A DNA stretch of 64,000 nt from Actinoplanes sp. DH11 (GCF_020873875.1 NZ_JAHWGU010000002.1:372001-436000); one strand, 5' to 3'; numbered from the stretch's first letter, positions 16,749 to 25,531 are shown. Notes: a model not told the origin generated them from the sequence alone. Program-made: numbers and translations.

Positions 16749-19043
16749 ATGGAACGCGTGGAGAACCCCCCCGCGCCTGCCGTCCCTGCCGCGCTCGGTC
16801 CACTGCTGCGCCGGATGCGCGTGGCCGCCGGGCTGACCCTCGAACAGCTCTCCGAGGCCTCCGGCGTCAGTGATCGGGCCATCGGGGACATGGAGCGCGG
16901 CGTCAGCCGAGGGCCCCGGGCCAGCACGGTCGCTGCCCTGGCCGACGCCCTGCGCCTGACGGCCGGCGACCGGCACGCGCTGGCCGCGGCCGCACGCTTG
17001 GGGCGCACGAAGGGTCTGCCGCGGGCCGACACGTACACCGACCTGCCGCTGCCGCGGGCCGTGCCGGACTTCACCGGCCGGACCGCGGAACTGCGAAGGA
17101 TCCGGGACAGCCTCCGCGACGCCGGACGCCGCCGCCGGTGTCTTCTGATCAGCGGACCGCCCGGAATCGGCAAGACGTCCCTGGCCGTCCAGGCGGCGAG
17201 GCAGCTGACCGGCGAGTTCCCCGACGGCCAGTACTTCATCGACCTGCAGGGCTTCGCCCCGGATCCGCTGAGCCCGGTCGGCATCCTGGCCCGGCTGATC
17301 CGGGCGGTCGACCCGCAGGCTTCGGCAGTGCCGCAACAGCTGTCCGAAGCCACCGAACTCTGGCATCGCGTCAGCGTCGGCAGACGCATCCTCGTGGTGC
17401 TGGACAACGCCGCCGACGAGGACCAGCTACGCGCGGCGATACCTGACGACGGCCCGGCGGCGGTGCTCGCCACCAGCCGCCGGATGCTGCGCGGCCTGGA
17501 CGGCGTCGACCGGGTGCCACTGGCCCCGCTGAGCGGGACGGACGCCGTCGCGCTGCTCGAACAGCTGACGCCCGGCCGCCGGACGGCAGCCGCCGAACTG
17601 CGACAACTGGCGGACCTGTGTGCGAACGTGCCGCTGGCGATCCGGGTGGCCGGCAACCGCCTGGCCACCCGCAGCCGCTGGACCGCGGCCGATCTCATCA
17701 CCCGGTTGTCCGCCGACGATCGCCGCCTCGACGCTCTCACCGCGGGTGACCTGCGGGTCGGCGCCGCGTTCGCGGTGTCGTACCACCAGCTGTCCCCGGC
17801 GGCCCGGCGCCTCTTCCGCCGGTTGCCGATCGCAGCCGGCGCCACGACGAGCACGGAAGCAGCCGCCGTGCTCGTCGGGCAACCGGCCGACGACACGGCG
17901 GACCTGCTCGACGAGCTGGCCGAGCTGAGCTTGCTGGACCAGACGTCCACCGGCCGGTTCCGCTGCCATGACCTGCTGCGCTCGTACGGCGAGTCGCGCC
18001 TGCGCCAGGAGGAGTCGCCGGCGGAGATCCGCGCGGCTGAACAGCGATGGCGGCAGTGGCTGCTGACGGCCACCGTCGGGGCCGGCCGGTGGTTCGAGCC
18101 CGCCGCACCCGGCAGCGGCGACCGGCCGGCCACCGGCCCGGCGCAGTCGGCGGACGAGGCCGAGGCCTGGCTGCAGGCCGAGGGCGACTCCTGGTTCGCC
18201 GCCCTGACCGAGGCCGCTCGGGCCGGGGAGCACCAGCTGGTGGTCGACGTCGCCGAGTCGCTGCACTGGTACTCCGACCGATGGCCGCACTGGCACCGCT
18301 GGCACGACGTCTTCGCTCTGTCCACCGAAGCCGCCCGGCTGCTGGGCGACGACCGGCTCCAGGCGACTCACCTCGGATATCTCGCCTGGACCGAGCTCGT
18401 CTGCCTGGTGGACCACGAGGCCGCACTTCGCCATGCCGACGAGGCATTCCGCCTTGCTCGCAGGGCCGGCGACCTCAGCCAGATGGGCTGGGCGCGTGAT
18501 TACCGCGCATGGGCACTCGGGGCACTGAAACGGCCCGGTGAGGAGCAGTTGGCCGCGGCACAGGAGTCGGTCGGCTTCTTCTCCGAGACCGACGACTGGA
18601 TCGGACACGCACAGGCTCTGATCGGCCAAGGCATCGCCTTGCAGGGCTTGGATCGCCTCGACGAGGCGATCCAAGTCTTCGAGCACGTCGTCACCGTGGC
18701 GCAGGGTCCGGTCACCGCACCGGTCGAGTGGGCCTCGATCAGGGCCGCGACGACGGTGGGGGCGCTGTGCCGGATCGCCGAGATTCATCTGCGGCTGGAC
18801 CGGTGGGCGACCGCGGTGCGGGTCGCCACCAGCGCACTGGAGTGCTCGGACCTACCTGATGCGGCGCCGCTGCGCGGCCGGACCCTCTGGGTTCGCGCTC
18901 AAGCCCACCAGCAGCTCGGCGACGTGCGGGCGGCGAGAGCAGACCTCGAGGCGGTCCGGGACCTCAGAACGGCGAGCAAGGACGCCGCGGGGCTGCGCGA
19001 GGTGGAGGAGAAGCTCCGCGCCCTGCCCGTCACCGGGCGATGA
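16749..19043 (+). CDS. XRE-HTH / NB-ARC (STAND) / TPR regulator, paralogue 2
   Basis: A 764-residue paralogue of the 9160 and 19711 genes. The HTH spans about residues 14-80 (LGPLLRRMRVAAGLTLEQLS, then SDRAIGDMERGVSRGP). The STAND module has Walker A GPPGIGKTSL, Walker B ILVVLDNAADEDQ, LATSRR, LPLAIRVAGNRL and CHDLLR, and the TPR-like C terminus starts around HWYSDRWPHWHRW. ATG 16749 is taken (GTG 16743 is an in-frame alternative); the ribosome site is weak. It is divergent from the sigma factor operon and converges on the next sigma gene with a 14-base overlap of the 3' ends. Confidence 0.88.
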   Translation: MERVENPPAPAVPAALGPLLRRMRVAAGLTLEQLSEASGVSDRAIGDMERGVSRGPRASTVAALADALRLTAGDRHALAAAARLGRTKGLPRADTYTDLPLPRAVPDFTGRTAELRRIRDSLRDAGRRRRCLLISGPPGIGKTSLAVQAARQLTGEFPDGQYFIDLQGFAPDPLSPVGILARLIRAVDPQASAVPQQLSEATELWHRVSVGRRILVVLDNAADEDQLRAAIPDDGPAAVLATSRRMLRGLDGVDRVPLAPLSGTDAVALLEQLTPGRRTAAAELRQLADLCANVPLAIRVAGNRLATRSRWTAADLITRLSADDRRLDALTAGDLRVGAAFAVSYHQLSPAARRLFRRLPIAAGATTSTEAAAVLVGQPADDTADLLDELAELSLLDQTSTGRFRCHDLLRSYGESRLRQEESPAEIRAAEQRWRQWLLTATVGAGRWFEPAAPGSGDRPATGPAQSADEAEAWLQAEGDSWFAALTEAARAGEHQLVVDVAESLHWYSDRWPHWHRWHDVFALSTEAARLLGDDRLQATHLGYLAWTELVCLVDHEAALRHADEAFRLARRAGDLSQMGWARDYRAWALGALKRPGEEQLAAAQESVGFFSETDDWIGHAQALIGQGIALQGLDRLDEAIQVFEHVVTVAQGPVTAPVEWASIRAATTVGALCRIAEIHLRLDRWATAVRVATSALECSDLPDAAPLRGRTLWVRAQAHQQLGDVRAARADLEAVRDLRTASKDAAGLREVEEKLRALPVTGR

Positions 19044-19572
19044 GTTCCCGGCCGCCGAGCAGTTCCGCGACGCCGGGGCGACTGCGCAGCGCGGTCAACG
19101 CGCGGGCCGTCTGGCTCTTGACGTTGCCGGGGGAACAACCGAGGTACGCCGCGGTCTCCTCCACCGATAGGTCGTAGACGTAGCGCAGCACCAGGATCCG
19201 CCGGCGGCTCGGCGGCAACACGGTCAGCAGCGACACCAGGGTCCGCCGGTCGGTCACCGTGTCGATCTCGATCGGGGCGCCGGCGTGCTCGGGCACCGTC
19301 TCCACCGGCAGCTCGGCCTGCCGTGCGCGACGCCGCTCGTCGAGCAGGGTGCGGACCAGGATGCGCCGCACATAGGCGTCGGGATTGCCGGCCGCGGACA
19401 CCCGGGCCCAGTGGCGCATGATCTTCAGCACCGCGGTGGAGACGAGGTCCTCGGCCGTGTGCCAGTTGCCGCAGAGCTGGTACGCGGTGCGACGCCACCC
19501 GTCGAGCCGGTCCGACACGTATTCGCGATACCCGTCCGCGTCGCGGGTCGGCGGGCAAAGGTCATGACTCAT
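19030..19572 (-). CDS. SigE-family ECF RNA polymerase sigma factor
   Basis: A 180-residue SigE-family ECF factor: region 2 WRRTAYQLCGNWHTAEDLVS, region 4 LTVLPPSRRRILVLRYVYDL then SVEETAAYLGCSPGNVKSQT. ATG 19572 follows TGGAGAGCTTGA. Unlike the 16095-16628 gene it has no downstream membrane partner and no GCAACC-type promoter; instead TAGGCGA motif copy e lies 56 bases before the start. The 3' end overlaps the XRE/NB-ARC gene by 14 bases. Expected role: transcription of a small stress or surface regulon. Confidence 0.87.
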   Translation of the reverse strand: MSHDLCPPTRDADGYREYVSDRLDGWRRTAYQLCGNWHTAEDLVSTAVLKIMRHWARVSAAGNPDAYVRRILVRTLLDERRRARQAELPVETVPEHAGAPIEIDTVTDRRTLVSLLTVLPPSRRRILVLRYVYDLSVEETAAYLGCSPGNVKSQTARALTALRSRPGVAELLGGRELIAR

Positions 19573-19628
19573 TCAAGCTCTCCAGTCGGCACGATGGGCG
19601 CCCAGCGTGCGGCCCGGCAGGTCGATCG

Positions 19629-19650
19629 CGTATCGGTGGTCATCGCCTAA
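19629..19650 (-). promoter_or_regulatory. TAGGCGA bipartite motif, copy e
   Basis: On the minus strand: TTAGGCGA, TGAC, CACCGATACG, 56 bases before the sigma factor ATG and inside the gap shared with the divergent XRE/NB-ARC gene. Placement is the same as copy c. Confidence 0.65.
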
Positions 19651-19710
19651 GTGCCTGCGGTGGCCGTCACAACCCGATGGCCGATCCCCGACTCGCCACT
19701 TCTTGTGATC

Positions 19711-21984
19711 ATGGACAGCGTGGGAATCCTGGGGAACAGAACGGCCACTGCTGATCAGGCTGAGCTCGGCCCGCTGCTGCGCGGGCTGCGCCTGGCCGCC
19801 GGGATGACGCTCGAGCAGCTGTCGCAGGCGTCCGGTCTCAGCGACCGCACCATCGGTGACATGGAACGCGGGGTCAGCAAGGGCCCCCGGGCCAGCACCG
19901 TGACCGCGATCGCGGCGGCGCTGAAACTCGGCGACGACGACCGGCAAGCGCTGGCCGCGGCGGCCCGGGCCGGCCGGCACCGCGATCTCCCGCAGGTCGC
20001 CGGGTTCGCCGGTCTGCCGCTGCCGCGCGCCGTACCCGACTTCACCGGCCGTGCCGGCGAACTGGACACCATCCGCACCCGGGCCGGGGCGGGAGAACCG
20101 GTCCGGGCGATCTTGATCAGCGGCCCGCCGGGAATCGGCAAGACGTCACTGGCTTTGCACGCCGCCGCCGGGCTGGCCGCGGACTTTCCCGACGGCCAGT
20201 ACTTCGTCGATCTGCAGGGCTTGAGTACGCAGCCGCTGAGCCCGTTCGACGTGCTGTCCCGGCTGATCCGCGCCGTCGACCCGCGGTCGCCATCAGTTCC
20301 GCCGGCCCTGGCCGAGGCCACCGCCATGTGGCAGCGGGTCAGCCGGGGCAGACGCCTCCTGCTCGTGCTGGACAACGCCGCCGACGAAGCCCAGGTCGGG
20401 GCCGTGGTTCCCGGCGACGGCCCCGCCGTGACGATCGTGACGAGCCGCCGGATGCTGCGCGGCCTCGGCGGTGTCGACCGGCTGCCACTGGCGCCGCTGA
20501 CCGAGCAGGACTCGGTGTCGTTGCTCGGCCGGCTGACCGCGGGACGCACCGCGACGAGCAGCGAACTGCAGCAGCTGGCCGAGCTGTGCGCGCACATGCC
20601 ACTGGCGATGCGGGTGGTCGGCAACCGCCTGTCCAGCCGCCGGTACTGGACCGCAGCGGACGTGATCGCCCGGCTGGCACCTGGCGACCGCCGCCTCGAC
20701 GCCCTGACCGCCGGAGACCTGCAGGTCAACGCCGCGTTCGCCCTGTCGTACGACCAGCTGTCACCGGACGCCCAGCGCCTGTTCCGCCGGCTGCCGCTGG
20801 CGGCGGGCGCCACGACCGGCGTCGAGACCGCCGCCGTGCTGATGGATCGGCCGGTCCACGAGACCGAGGACCTGCTCGACGAACTGACCGAGGTCAGCCT
20901 GCTCGACGAGGCGTCACCCGGCCGGGTCCGCTGCCACGACCTGCTGCGCGCCTACGGCGAACGCAAGCTGGGCGACGAAGAGCCACCCGAACAGATCGAG
21001 GCGGTACGGCAACGGCTGCGCACGTGGCTGCTGACCACGACCATCACCGCCGGCCAGTGGTTCGAACCCGAACCCGACCCCGCCGCGCCGACCGGGATCG
21101 TATCCTCCGAACACGCCGCCGAGGCCTGGTTACAGGCCGAGGCCGACACGTGGTTCGCCGCCCTGCGGCAAGCGTTCCAGGCCGGCGAACATCGGCTGGT
21201 GGTCGACGTCGCCGAGTCCCTGCACTGGTATTCCGACCGATGGATCTACTGGCCGCGCTGGCACGACATCTTCAGTCTCTCCACCGAGGCCGCCCGCCTG
21301 CTCGGCGACGACCGGGTGCAAGCCGTCCACCTGGGATACCTCGCCTGGACCCGGCTGGTCTGCCTGATCGACTACGACAAGGCGCTCCAGCACGCCGACC
21401 AGGCGTTCGAACTCGCCTCCCGCGCCGGCGACGTCAGCCAGATGGGGTGGGCACGCACGTACCGCAGCCGGGCACTGGCGCGGCTCGGTGGGCGGGCGGA
21501 GGAACAGCTGACGGCGGCGCGACAGGCCGTCGGTTACTTCACCGAAGCCGGCGACTGGATCGGGGTGTCCGCGGCTCTGATCGGTCAGGGCATCACCCTG
21601 CACGGCCTGGGTCGCCACGAGGAGGCCCTCGCCGCCTTCGAGCGAGCCGTCGCGGTCGCAGAGGACCCTGCGACCGCGACGATCGAATCCATCACCGCCG
21701 TGACCGTCGCGAACGCACTTCACTATGCGGCCCTGGTCCATGTGGAGCTGCGGCAGTGGGAGACCGTCGTCCAGGTCACCACCCGGGCGCTGCAGGCGTC
21801 CGGCCTGTCGGTCGCGAACCCGGTGCGGACCTGGGTCATGCAGGCCAGGGCACAGGCCTACCGGGAACTCGGCGATCTCCCGGCGGCCCGCGCGGACCTC
21901 GAAGCGGTACGGGAGATCAAAAAGGTCGACGGCGACGCGACGGGTCTGCGCGAAGTGGAGGAGGAACTACGCGCCCTGAGCTGA
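19711..21984 (+). CDS. XRE-HTH / NB-ARC (STAND) / TPR regulator, paralogue 3
   Basis: A 757-residue paralogue. The HTH (LGPLLRGLRLAAGMTLEQLS, then SDRTIGDMERGVSKGP) is nearly identical in its recognition helix to paralogue 2. The NTPase has Walker A GPPGIGKTSL, Walker B LLLVLDNAADEAQ, IVTSRR, LAMRVVGNRL and CHDLLR, then a TPR-like C terminus. ATG 19711 is chosen over a GTG at 19651 because MDSVGILGN matches the neighbouring paralogue layout and both this ATG and that of paralogue 2 are preceded by GTGATC. The shared gap with the divergent sigma gene holds motif copy e. Confidence 0.87.
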   Translation: MDSVGILGNRTATADQAELGPLLRGLRLAAGMTLEQLSQASGLSDRTIGDMERGVSKGPRASTVTAIAAALKLGDDDRQALAAAARAGRHRDLPQVAGFAGLPLPRAVPDFTGRAGELDTIRTRAGAGEPVRAILISGPPGIGKTSLALHAAAGLAADFPDGQYFVDLQGLSTQPLSPFDVLSRLIRAVDPRSPSVPPALAEATAMWQRVSRGRRLLLVLDNAADEAQVGAVVPGDGPAVTIVTSRRMLRGLGGVDRLPLAPLTEQDSVSLLGRLTAGRTATSSELQQLAELCAHMPLAMRVVGNRLSSRRYWTAADVIARLAPGDRRLDALTAGDLQVNAAFALSYDQLSPDAQRLFRRLPLAAGATTGVETAAVLMDRPVHETEDLLDELTEVSLLDEASPGRVRCHDLLRAYGERKLGDEEPPEQIEAVRQRLRTWLLTTTITAGQWFEPEPDPAAPTGIVSSEHAAEAWLQAEADTWFAALRQAFQAGEHRLVVDVAESLHWYSDRWIYWPRWHDIFSLSTEAARLLGDDRVQAVHLGYLAWTRLVCLIDYDKALQHADQAFELASRAGDVSQMGWARTYRSRALARLGGRAEEQLTAARQAVGYFTEAGDWIGVSAALIGQGITLHGLGRHEEALAAFERAVAVAEDPATATIESITAVTVANALHYAALVHVELRQWETVVQVTTRALQASGLSVANPVRTWVMQARAQAYRELGDLPAARADLEAVREIKKVDGDATGLREVEEELRALS

Positions 21985-22003
21985 CAGTGCTCACCGGTGG
22001 CGT

Positions 22004-22747
22004 TCAGGCGGCACTGCGACGCAGGATGTAGCCGGCGTGGTGCAGTACCCCGTCACGGATCTCGCCGTACGCCCAGAAGCCCAGGTCGTCGAGGTAGTCG
22101 ACCCGGTCGCCGTCGATCCAGTACCGCCCCTGGTAGGCGTGCGGGCGGCCACCCCGCGTCTCGTCGTACCGGCCGTCGGGCAGCAGCTCCTGGTGCAGGA
22201 AGCCGGTCTCGTCGATCCACATCCCGGCGTACGGGTGCTCCTGGCCCGCCGCCTCCGCCGCCTCCGCCGCCGGCGGCGGCGGCGGCGGGACCACCGGCCG
22301 GCCGCGCCAGACCCGGACCTGACCGGCGAGGAACAGTGTCTCCACCACCGCGTCCGAGGTCGCCACGGGGAACCGGCCGTCCGGCGACCGGAGGACGGCG
22401 ATGTCCGCCTGCTTGCCCGGGGTGAGGGAACCACCCGCGTTGTCGTACCGGTTCTCCCGGCTGCCGGCCCGCGATCCCAGGTCGATCAGGGCCGGCAGCA
22501 CGACGCCGCCCGTGCAGTCGACGACGATGGCGTTGTCGTCCCCGGCTGCCGTGATCAGACCCGGTCCCACCCCGACGATCTTGTCGCCGCCGAGGAGCAC
22601 GTCCGCCTGCGGCCAGTCGCCCAGCATGGCGTCCAGGGAGACGACCCGTCCGCCGGTGAGCAGGACCGGCCGAGTCGATTCACTCAGGAGGGCTCGCAGG
22701 GTCTCCACGTCCGGCATGCCGTGTCGTGTCGTTGCCTCAGTGCTCAC
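22004..22747 (-). CDS. amidohydrolase shell without catalytic barrel, fused to an Atu4866-like domain
   Basis: A 247-residue composite protein. Residues 1-90 match the start of an amidohydrolase (VLLTGGRVVSLDAMLGDWPQ, then GVVLPALIDLG), but the metal-binding HxH is missing. The chain jumps at about residue 105 to the C-terminal signature GGSLTPGKQADIAVLRSPDG. A Pro/Ala-rich linker coded by a GCC/CCG microsatellite follows, then a domain (YAGMWIDETGFLHQELLPDG, later GRYWIDGDRVDYLDDLGFWA) that I recognise as the Atu4866 type. Start GTG 22747 is preceded by GGAAGGACATCACG. Loss of the TIM barrel rules out normal hydrolase activity. Motif copy f lies about 100 bases upstream. Confidence 0.75.
   Translation of the reverse strand: MSTEATTRHGMPDVETLRALLSESTRPVLLTGGRVVSLDAMLGDWPQADVLLGGDKIVGVGPGLITAAGDDNAIVVDCTGGVVLPALIDLGSRAGSRENRYDNAGGSLTPGKQADIAVLRSPDGRFPVATSDAVVETLFLAGQVRVWRGRPVVPPPPPPAAEAAEAAGQEHPYAGMWIDETGFLHQELLPDGRYDETRGGRPHAYQGRYWIDGDRVDYLDDLGFWAYGEIRDGVLHHAGYILRRSAA
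22248..22290. repeat. GCC/CCG microsatellite coding the Pro/Ala linker
   Basis: Imperfect triplet repeats (GCCTCC and CCGGCGGCGG types) encode the PPPPPPAAEAAEAA-like linker between the amidohydrolase remnant and the Atu4866-like domain. Such tracts are prone to slippage and mark the fusion point. Confidence 0.6.
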
Positions 22748-22849
22748 CGTGATGTCCTTCCGTCCGGCCCGGGCGTACCCGGTGATCGATGTGCCGGCCG
22801 CCGGGAGAACGGCGACCGGCTGCCATCGTCGGCCGCCGTCACGGGTGAC

Positions 22850-22871
22850 CGCCTCGGTGGAAATCGCCTAT
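22850..22871 (-). promoter_or_regulatory. TAGGCGA bipartite motif, copy f
   Basis: On the minus strand: ATAGGCGA, TTTC, CACCGAGGCG, about 100 bases before the GTG of the amidohydrolase/Atu4866 fusion and directed to it. Confidence 0.6.
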
Positions 22872-22886
22872 CCGCGCCAGCGGTGA

Positions 22887-22973
22887 GCCGGCCGGCAGAA
22901 CGGCGCCCGCCAGCCGGCCGGCAGAACGGCGCCCGCCAGCCGGCCGGTGGAACGGCGCCCGTCAGCCGGCCGG
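22887..22973. repeat. 26-bp tandem repeat, three copies plus a partial fourth
   Basis: Units begin at 22887, 22913, 22939 and 22965 (partial), each starting GCCGGCCGG and containing AACGGCGCCCG. The first two are identical, the third has four changes. The third unit contains the stop codon of the AraC gene (22962), so the array extends from the end of that gene. Each unit contains the GCCGGC palindrome and could act in termination. Confidence 0.75.
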
Positions 22974-23918
22974 CACCCCGGCGAGGTCGTAGTCGTGCTG
23001 CACCGGCTCCTGCCGCCGGGTTCGGCGGAACCGGCCCGGCGACACACCGAACTCCCGCTTGAACGCGTTGGCGAACGCGAACTCCGAGGCGTACCCCACG
23101 CGGCGGGCGACTGTCGCCAATGCCGCGTCGTCGCGGACCAGCAGCTGGGCGGCCCGGTTGAGCCGCCACCAGGTGAGGTAGGCCAGCGGCGGCAGGCCCA
23201 TGGCGGCGGTGAACCGGCGGGCGAAGGTGGTGCGCGACAGCCCGGTCAGCGCCCCCAGCTGCTGCACCGTCCAGGGCTGCTGCGGGGCGGCGTGCATCTG
23301 CCGCAGGGCGGCCGCCACCGCGGGATCGTCGAGGGCGGCCTGCCAGCCCGCGCCGGGACGCCGGGACGCCTCTTCCCGCAGCCAGGCGCGGAGCACGTAG
23401 ACCAGCAACAGGTCGAGCAACGCCGGCCGGGCGGCGTCGGCGCCCGGCTGCGGGTCGGAGAGGTCGGCGGCGAGCAGGTCGACCGCCGACCGCAGTGCCG
23501 GGTGGTGTCCCAGCTGCGCCGGCAGGTGGATGACCTCCGGCAGCGACCGCAGGAACGGGTGTGGCGGGGCGTGGTCGAGACGATAGGCGCCGCACAGCAG
23601 GGTGGCACAACCGGCGTCCTCGTCGCCGTCGCCGCCGTCGGGGCCGGCCGAATCCGGCGGCAGGGCGGCGAGGCCCCGGTCCGGGCTGCCCGCGAGACCG
23701 TGCACCGCCCCGCGCGGCAGCAGCACGACATCACCGGCGGAGAGCCGCACCGGTGGATCCGACTCGGTGAGCAGCCAGCAGCTGCCGGACAGCACGACGT
23801 GAAAGCCCATGCCGGGCTCGGGCCCGAACCGGTTGCCCCACCGGCCCAGGTGGCGGGTCCGGGCGAATTTCGCCCGCCCGGTCCGCAGGGAACCGATCAC
23901 CTCACTGAAGACATCCAC
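22962..23918 (-). CDS. AraC-family transcriptional regulator with cupin-type sensor domain
   Basis: A 318-residue AraC regulator. The N-terminal AraC_binding_2/cupin_6-like part includes GMGFHVVLSGSCWLLTESDP and VVLLPRGAVHGLAG. The C-terminal double HTH spans about residues 215-300 (WTVQQLGALTGLSRTTFARR, then LATVARRVGYASEFAFANAF). It is divergent from the DUF1330 gene at 24052, which is the likely target. ATG 23918 starts MDVFSEVIGSLRTGRAKF, as usual in this family. Related regulators control oxidoreductase genes and sense small aldehydes or quinones; the ligand here is not known. Confidence 0.87.
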   Translation of the reverse strand: MDVFSEVIGSLRTGRAKFARTRHLGRWGNRFGPEPGMGFHVVLSGSCWLLTESDPPVRLSAGDVVLLPRGAVHGLAGSPDRGLAALPPDSAGPDGGDGDEDAGCATLLCGAYRLDHAPPHPFLRSLPEVIHLPAQLGHHPALRSAVDLLAADLSDPQPGADAARPALLDLLLVYVLRAWLREEASRRPGAGWQAALDDPAVAAALRQMHAAPQQPWTVQQLGALTGLSRTTFARRFTAAMGLPPLAYLTWWRLNRAAQLLVRDDAALATVARRVGYASEFAFANAFKREFGVSPGRFRRTRRQEPVQHDYDLAGVPAG

Positions 23919-24051
23919 CCATCAAGAGTACGGCGTGATGGTACGACCACGTATGAATGCGGCCGCTTCACGCATGGGAACGCCCACCGTCAGTCCTTAA
24001 CGTGGAGACAGGTCGGCAACCACGCCGGCCCACGGAGCAAGGAGACCGACC

Positions 24052-24342
24052 ATGTCCGCCTTCGTTGTCATCGACCTCGACATCGCCGGCCCGGAGGGTT
24101 TCCGGCAGTACGTCGAGGGCGCCGGCCCGCTGATCGAGCGGTTCGGCGGCCGCAACATCATCACCGACGAGAACGCCCTGGTCCTGGAGGGCGACTGGAA
24201 GCCGTCGACCCTGGTGATCCACGAGTTCCCGGACCGCGAGACCGTCCAGCGGTTCTGGGACTCGCCGGAGTACCAGCCGCTCAAGGACCTGCGCCGCAAG
24301 CACTCCACGGTGAAGGTCGTCGTCGGCGAGAACCCGTCCTGA
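24052..24342 (+). CDS. DUF1330 family protein
   Basis: A 96-residue DUF1330 protein with a ferredoxin-like dimeric alpha-beta barrel fold. Typical features are the start MSAFVVIDLDIAGPEGFRQY, the mid part GRNIITDENALVLEGDW and the end FWDSPEYQPLKDLRRKHS. ATG 24052 follows AAGGAGACCGACC. Function in the family is unclear, with monooxygenase-like small-molecule chemistry suggested by fold. It faces away from the AraC regulator, which probably controls it, and converges on the quinone oxidoreductase gene. Confidence 0.88.
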   Translation: MSAFVVIDLDIAGPEGFRQYVEGAGPLIERFGGRNIITDENALVLEGDWKPSTLVIHEFPDRETVQRFWDSPEYQPLKDLRRKHSTVKVVVGENPS

Positions 24343-24415
24343 CGACCCGTCCCGGGCCCCCGACGGCCGTGGCTTTCCGGCGCTGACCACCTCCGCGCCG
24401 GAACACCACGCCGTT

Positions 24416-25369
24416 TCAGTCGGCGGGCAGACCGGCGCGCCGGTCCGGCGCCATCACGTGCAGCACCCGCTTGCCGCGGACGTGGCGGGTGGCCAGATCC
24501 CGGTAGGCGTCCGCGACGCGGTCCATCGGGTACGCCTGCGCGATCGGCACGACGATCCGCCCGGCCGCCACGAGCCGGGCGAGCTGCTCCCAGATCTGCG
24601 GAGTGTCCGCCTGCTCCTGTGCCGCGGAGTGGACACCGTACTTCCGGATGCCGTTGCCGTCGGCGATCGTGTTGATCCGATAGGGCGGCACGCCGAGCGC
24701 GATCGCGGTGTCGACGTTGCCGGCACCGAACGTGTCCAGGTAGGCGTCGACGCCGTCCGGCGCCGCTTCCCGCAGGCGGCCGAGCAGCCCCGGGCCGTAA
24801 CGGACCGGCGTCACGCCTAGCGAGGCCAGGTAGTCGAGGTTGCCCTCCCCCGCTGTGCCGATGACCCGGGCACCCCGCAACGCCGCCAGCTGAGCGGTGA
24901 TGACGCCGACCCCGCCGGCGGCGGCGGACACCACCACGGTCTCCCCCTCCTGCGGGGCGACAGCTTCCACGCCGGCCCACGCGGTGGCGCCGACACCGGC
25001 GATGGTCGCCGCCTCGTCCCAGCCGAGGCCGGCGGGCATGGCCGCGAGCGCGGCGGGATCGGCCACGACGAACTCGGCCTGCGCCGCCCGCGGCGCGAAA
25101 CCGAGCACCGGCTGACCGACCCGGAACCCGGTGACGCCCGCCCCGACCTCGGCCACCACCCCGGAGTAGTCGTTGCCCTGACCCTCGGGGAAGGTCGCCG
25201 GCCAGATCGAGGCGAAGACCCCCTCGCGGATACCGATCTCCCCGGGGTTCATGGCGGCCGTGACCACCTCGACCAGCACCCGGCCGGCCGGGGTCACCGG
25301 CCGCGGGACGTCCACGACCGTCAGCACCTCAGGGCCGCCGTACCGCTCGAATCGCACTGCTCTGGGCAC
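24416..25369 (-). CDS. zinc-independent medium-chain NADP-dependent oxidoreductase (quinone oxidoreductase-like)
   Basis: A 317-residue MDR-family enzyme: GroES-like N terminus (PRAVRFERYGGPEVLTVVDV), the cofactor loop SAAAGGVGVITAQLAALRGA near residue 150, and no structural or catalytic zinc cysteines. It is expected to reduce quinones or enones with NADPH. GTG 25369 follows GAGGGAGAACA. TAGGCGA motif copy h lies 70 bases upstream, beside the truncated XRE remnant, suggesting control of the same type as the SDR operon. Confidence 0.87.
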   Translation of the reverse strand: MPRAVRFERYGGPEVLTVVDVPRPVTPAGRVLVEVVTAAMNPGEIGIREGVFASIWPATFPEGQGNDYSGVVAEVGAGVTGFRVGQPVLGFAPRAAQAEFVVADPAALAAMPAGLGWDEAATIAGVGATAWAGVEAVAPQEGETVVVSAAAGGVGVITAQLAALRGARVIGTAGEGNLDYLASLGVTPVRYGPGLLGRLREAAPDGVDAYLDTFGAGNVDTAIALGVPPYRINTIADGNGIRKYGVHSAAQEQADTPQIWEQLARLVAAGRIVVPIAQAYPMDRVADAYRDLATRHVRGKRVLHVMAPDRRAGLPAD

Positions 25370-25438
25370 TGTTCTCCCTCACATTTGTCCGCGCGCCGAT
25401 GACCGCGCAGCCCGAGTCTGCCCATCTCCCCACGCCCA

Positions 25439-25460
25439 GGTATCCGTATGACTCGCCTAA
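25439..25460 (-). promoter_or_regulatory. TAGGCGA bipartite motif, copy h
   Basis: On the minus strand: TTAGGCGA, GTCA, TACGGATACC. It is the most diverged right half of the set. It lies 70 bases before the quinone-oxidoreductase-like gene and about 70 bases before the XRE remnant on the other strand. Confidence 0.5.
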
Positions 25461-25531
25461 TCACCACGACCCGGCCCCGGCCCCAGGCGCTCCATATGAT
25501 CAAGAGACACGCCACCGGAGGGACAACCGCC

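Noticed and set aside
24343..24415. Terminator between the DUF1330 and quinone-oxidoreductase genes
   Set aside because: Only short imperfect stems were found; no convincing hairpin.
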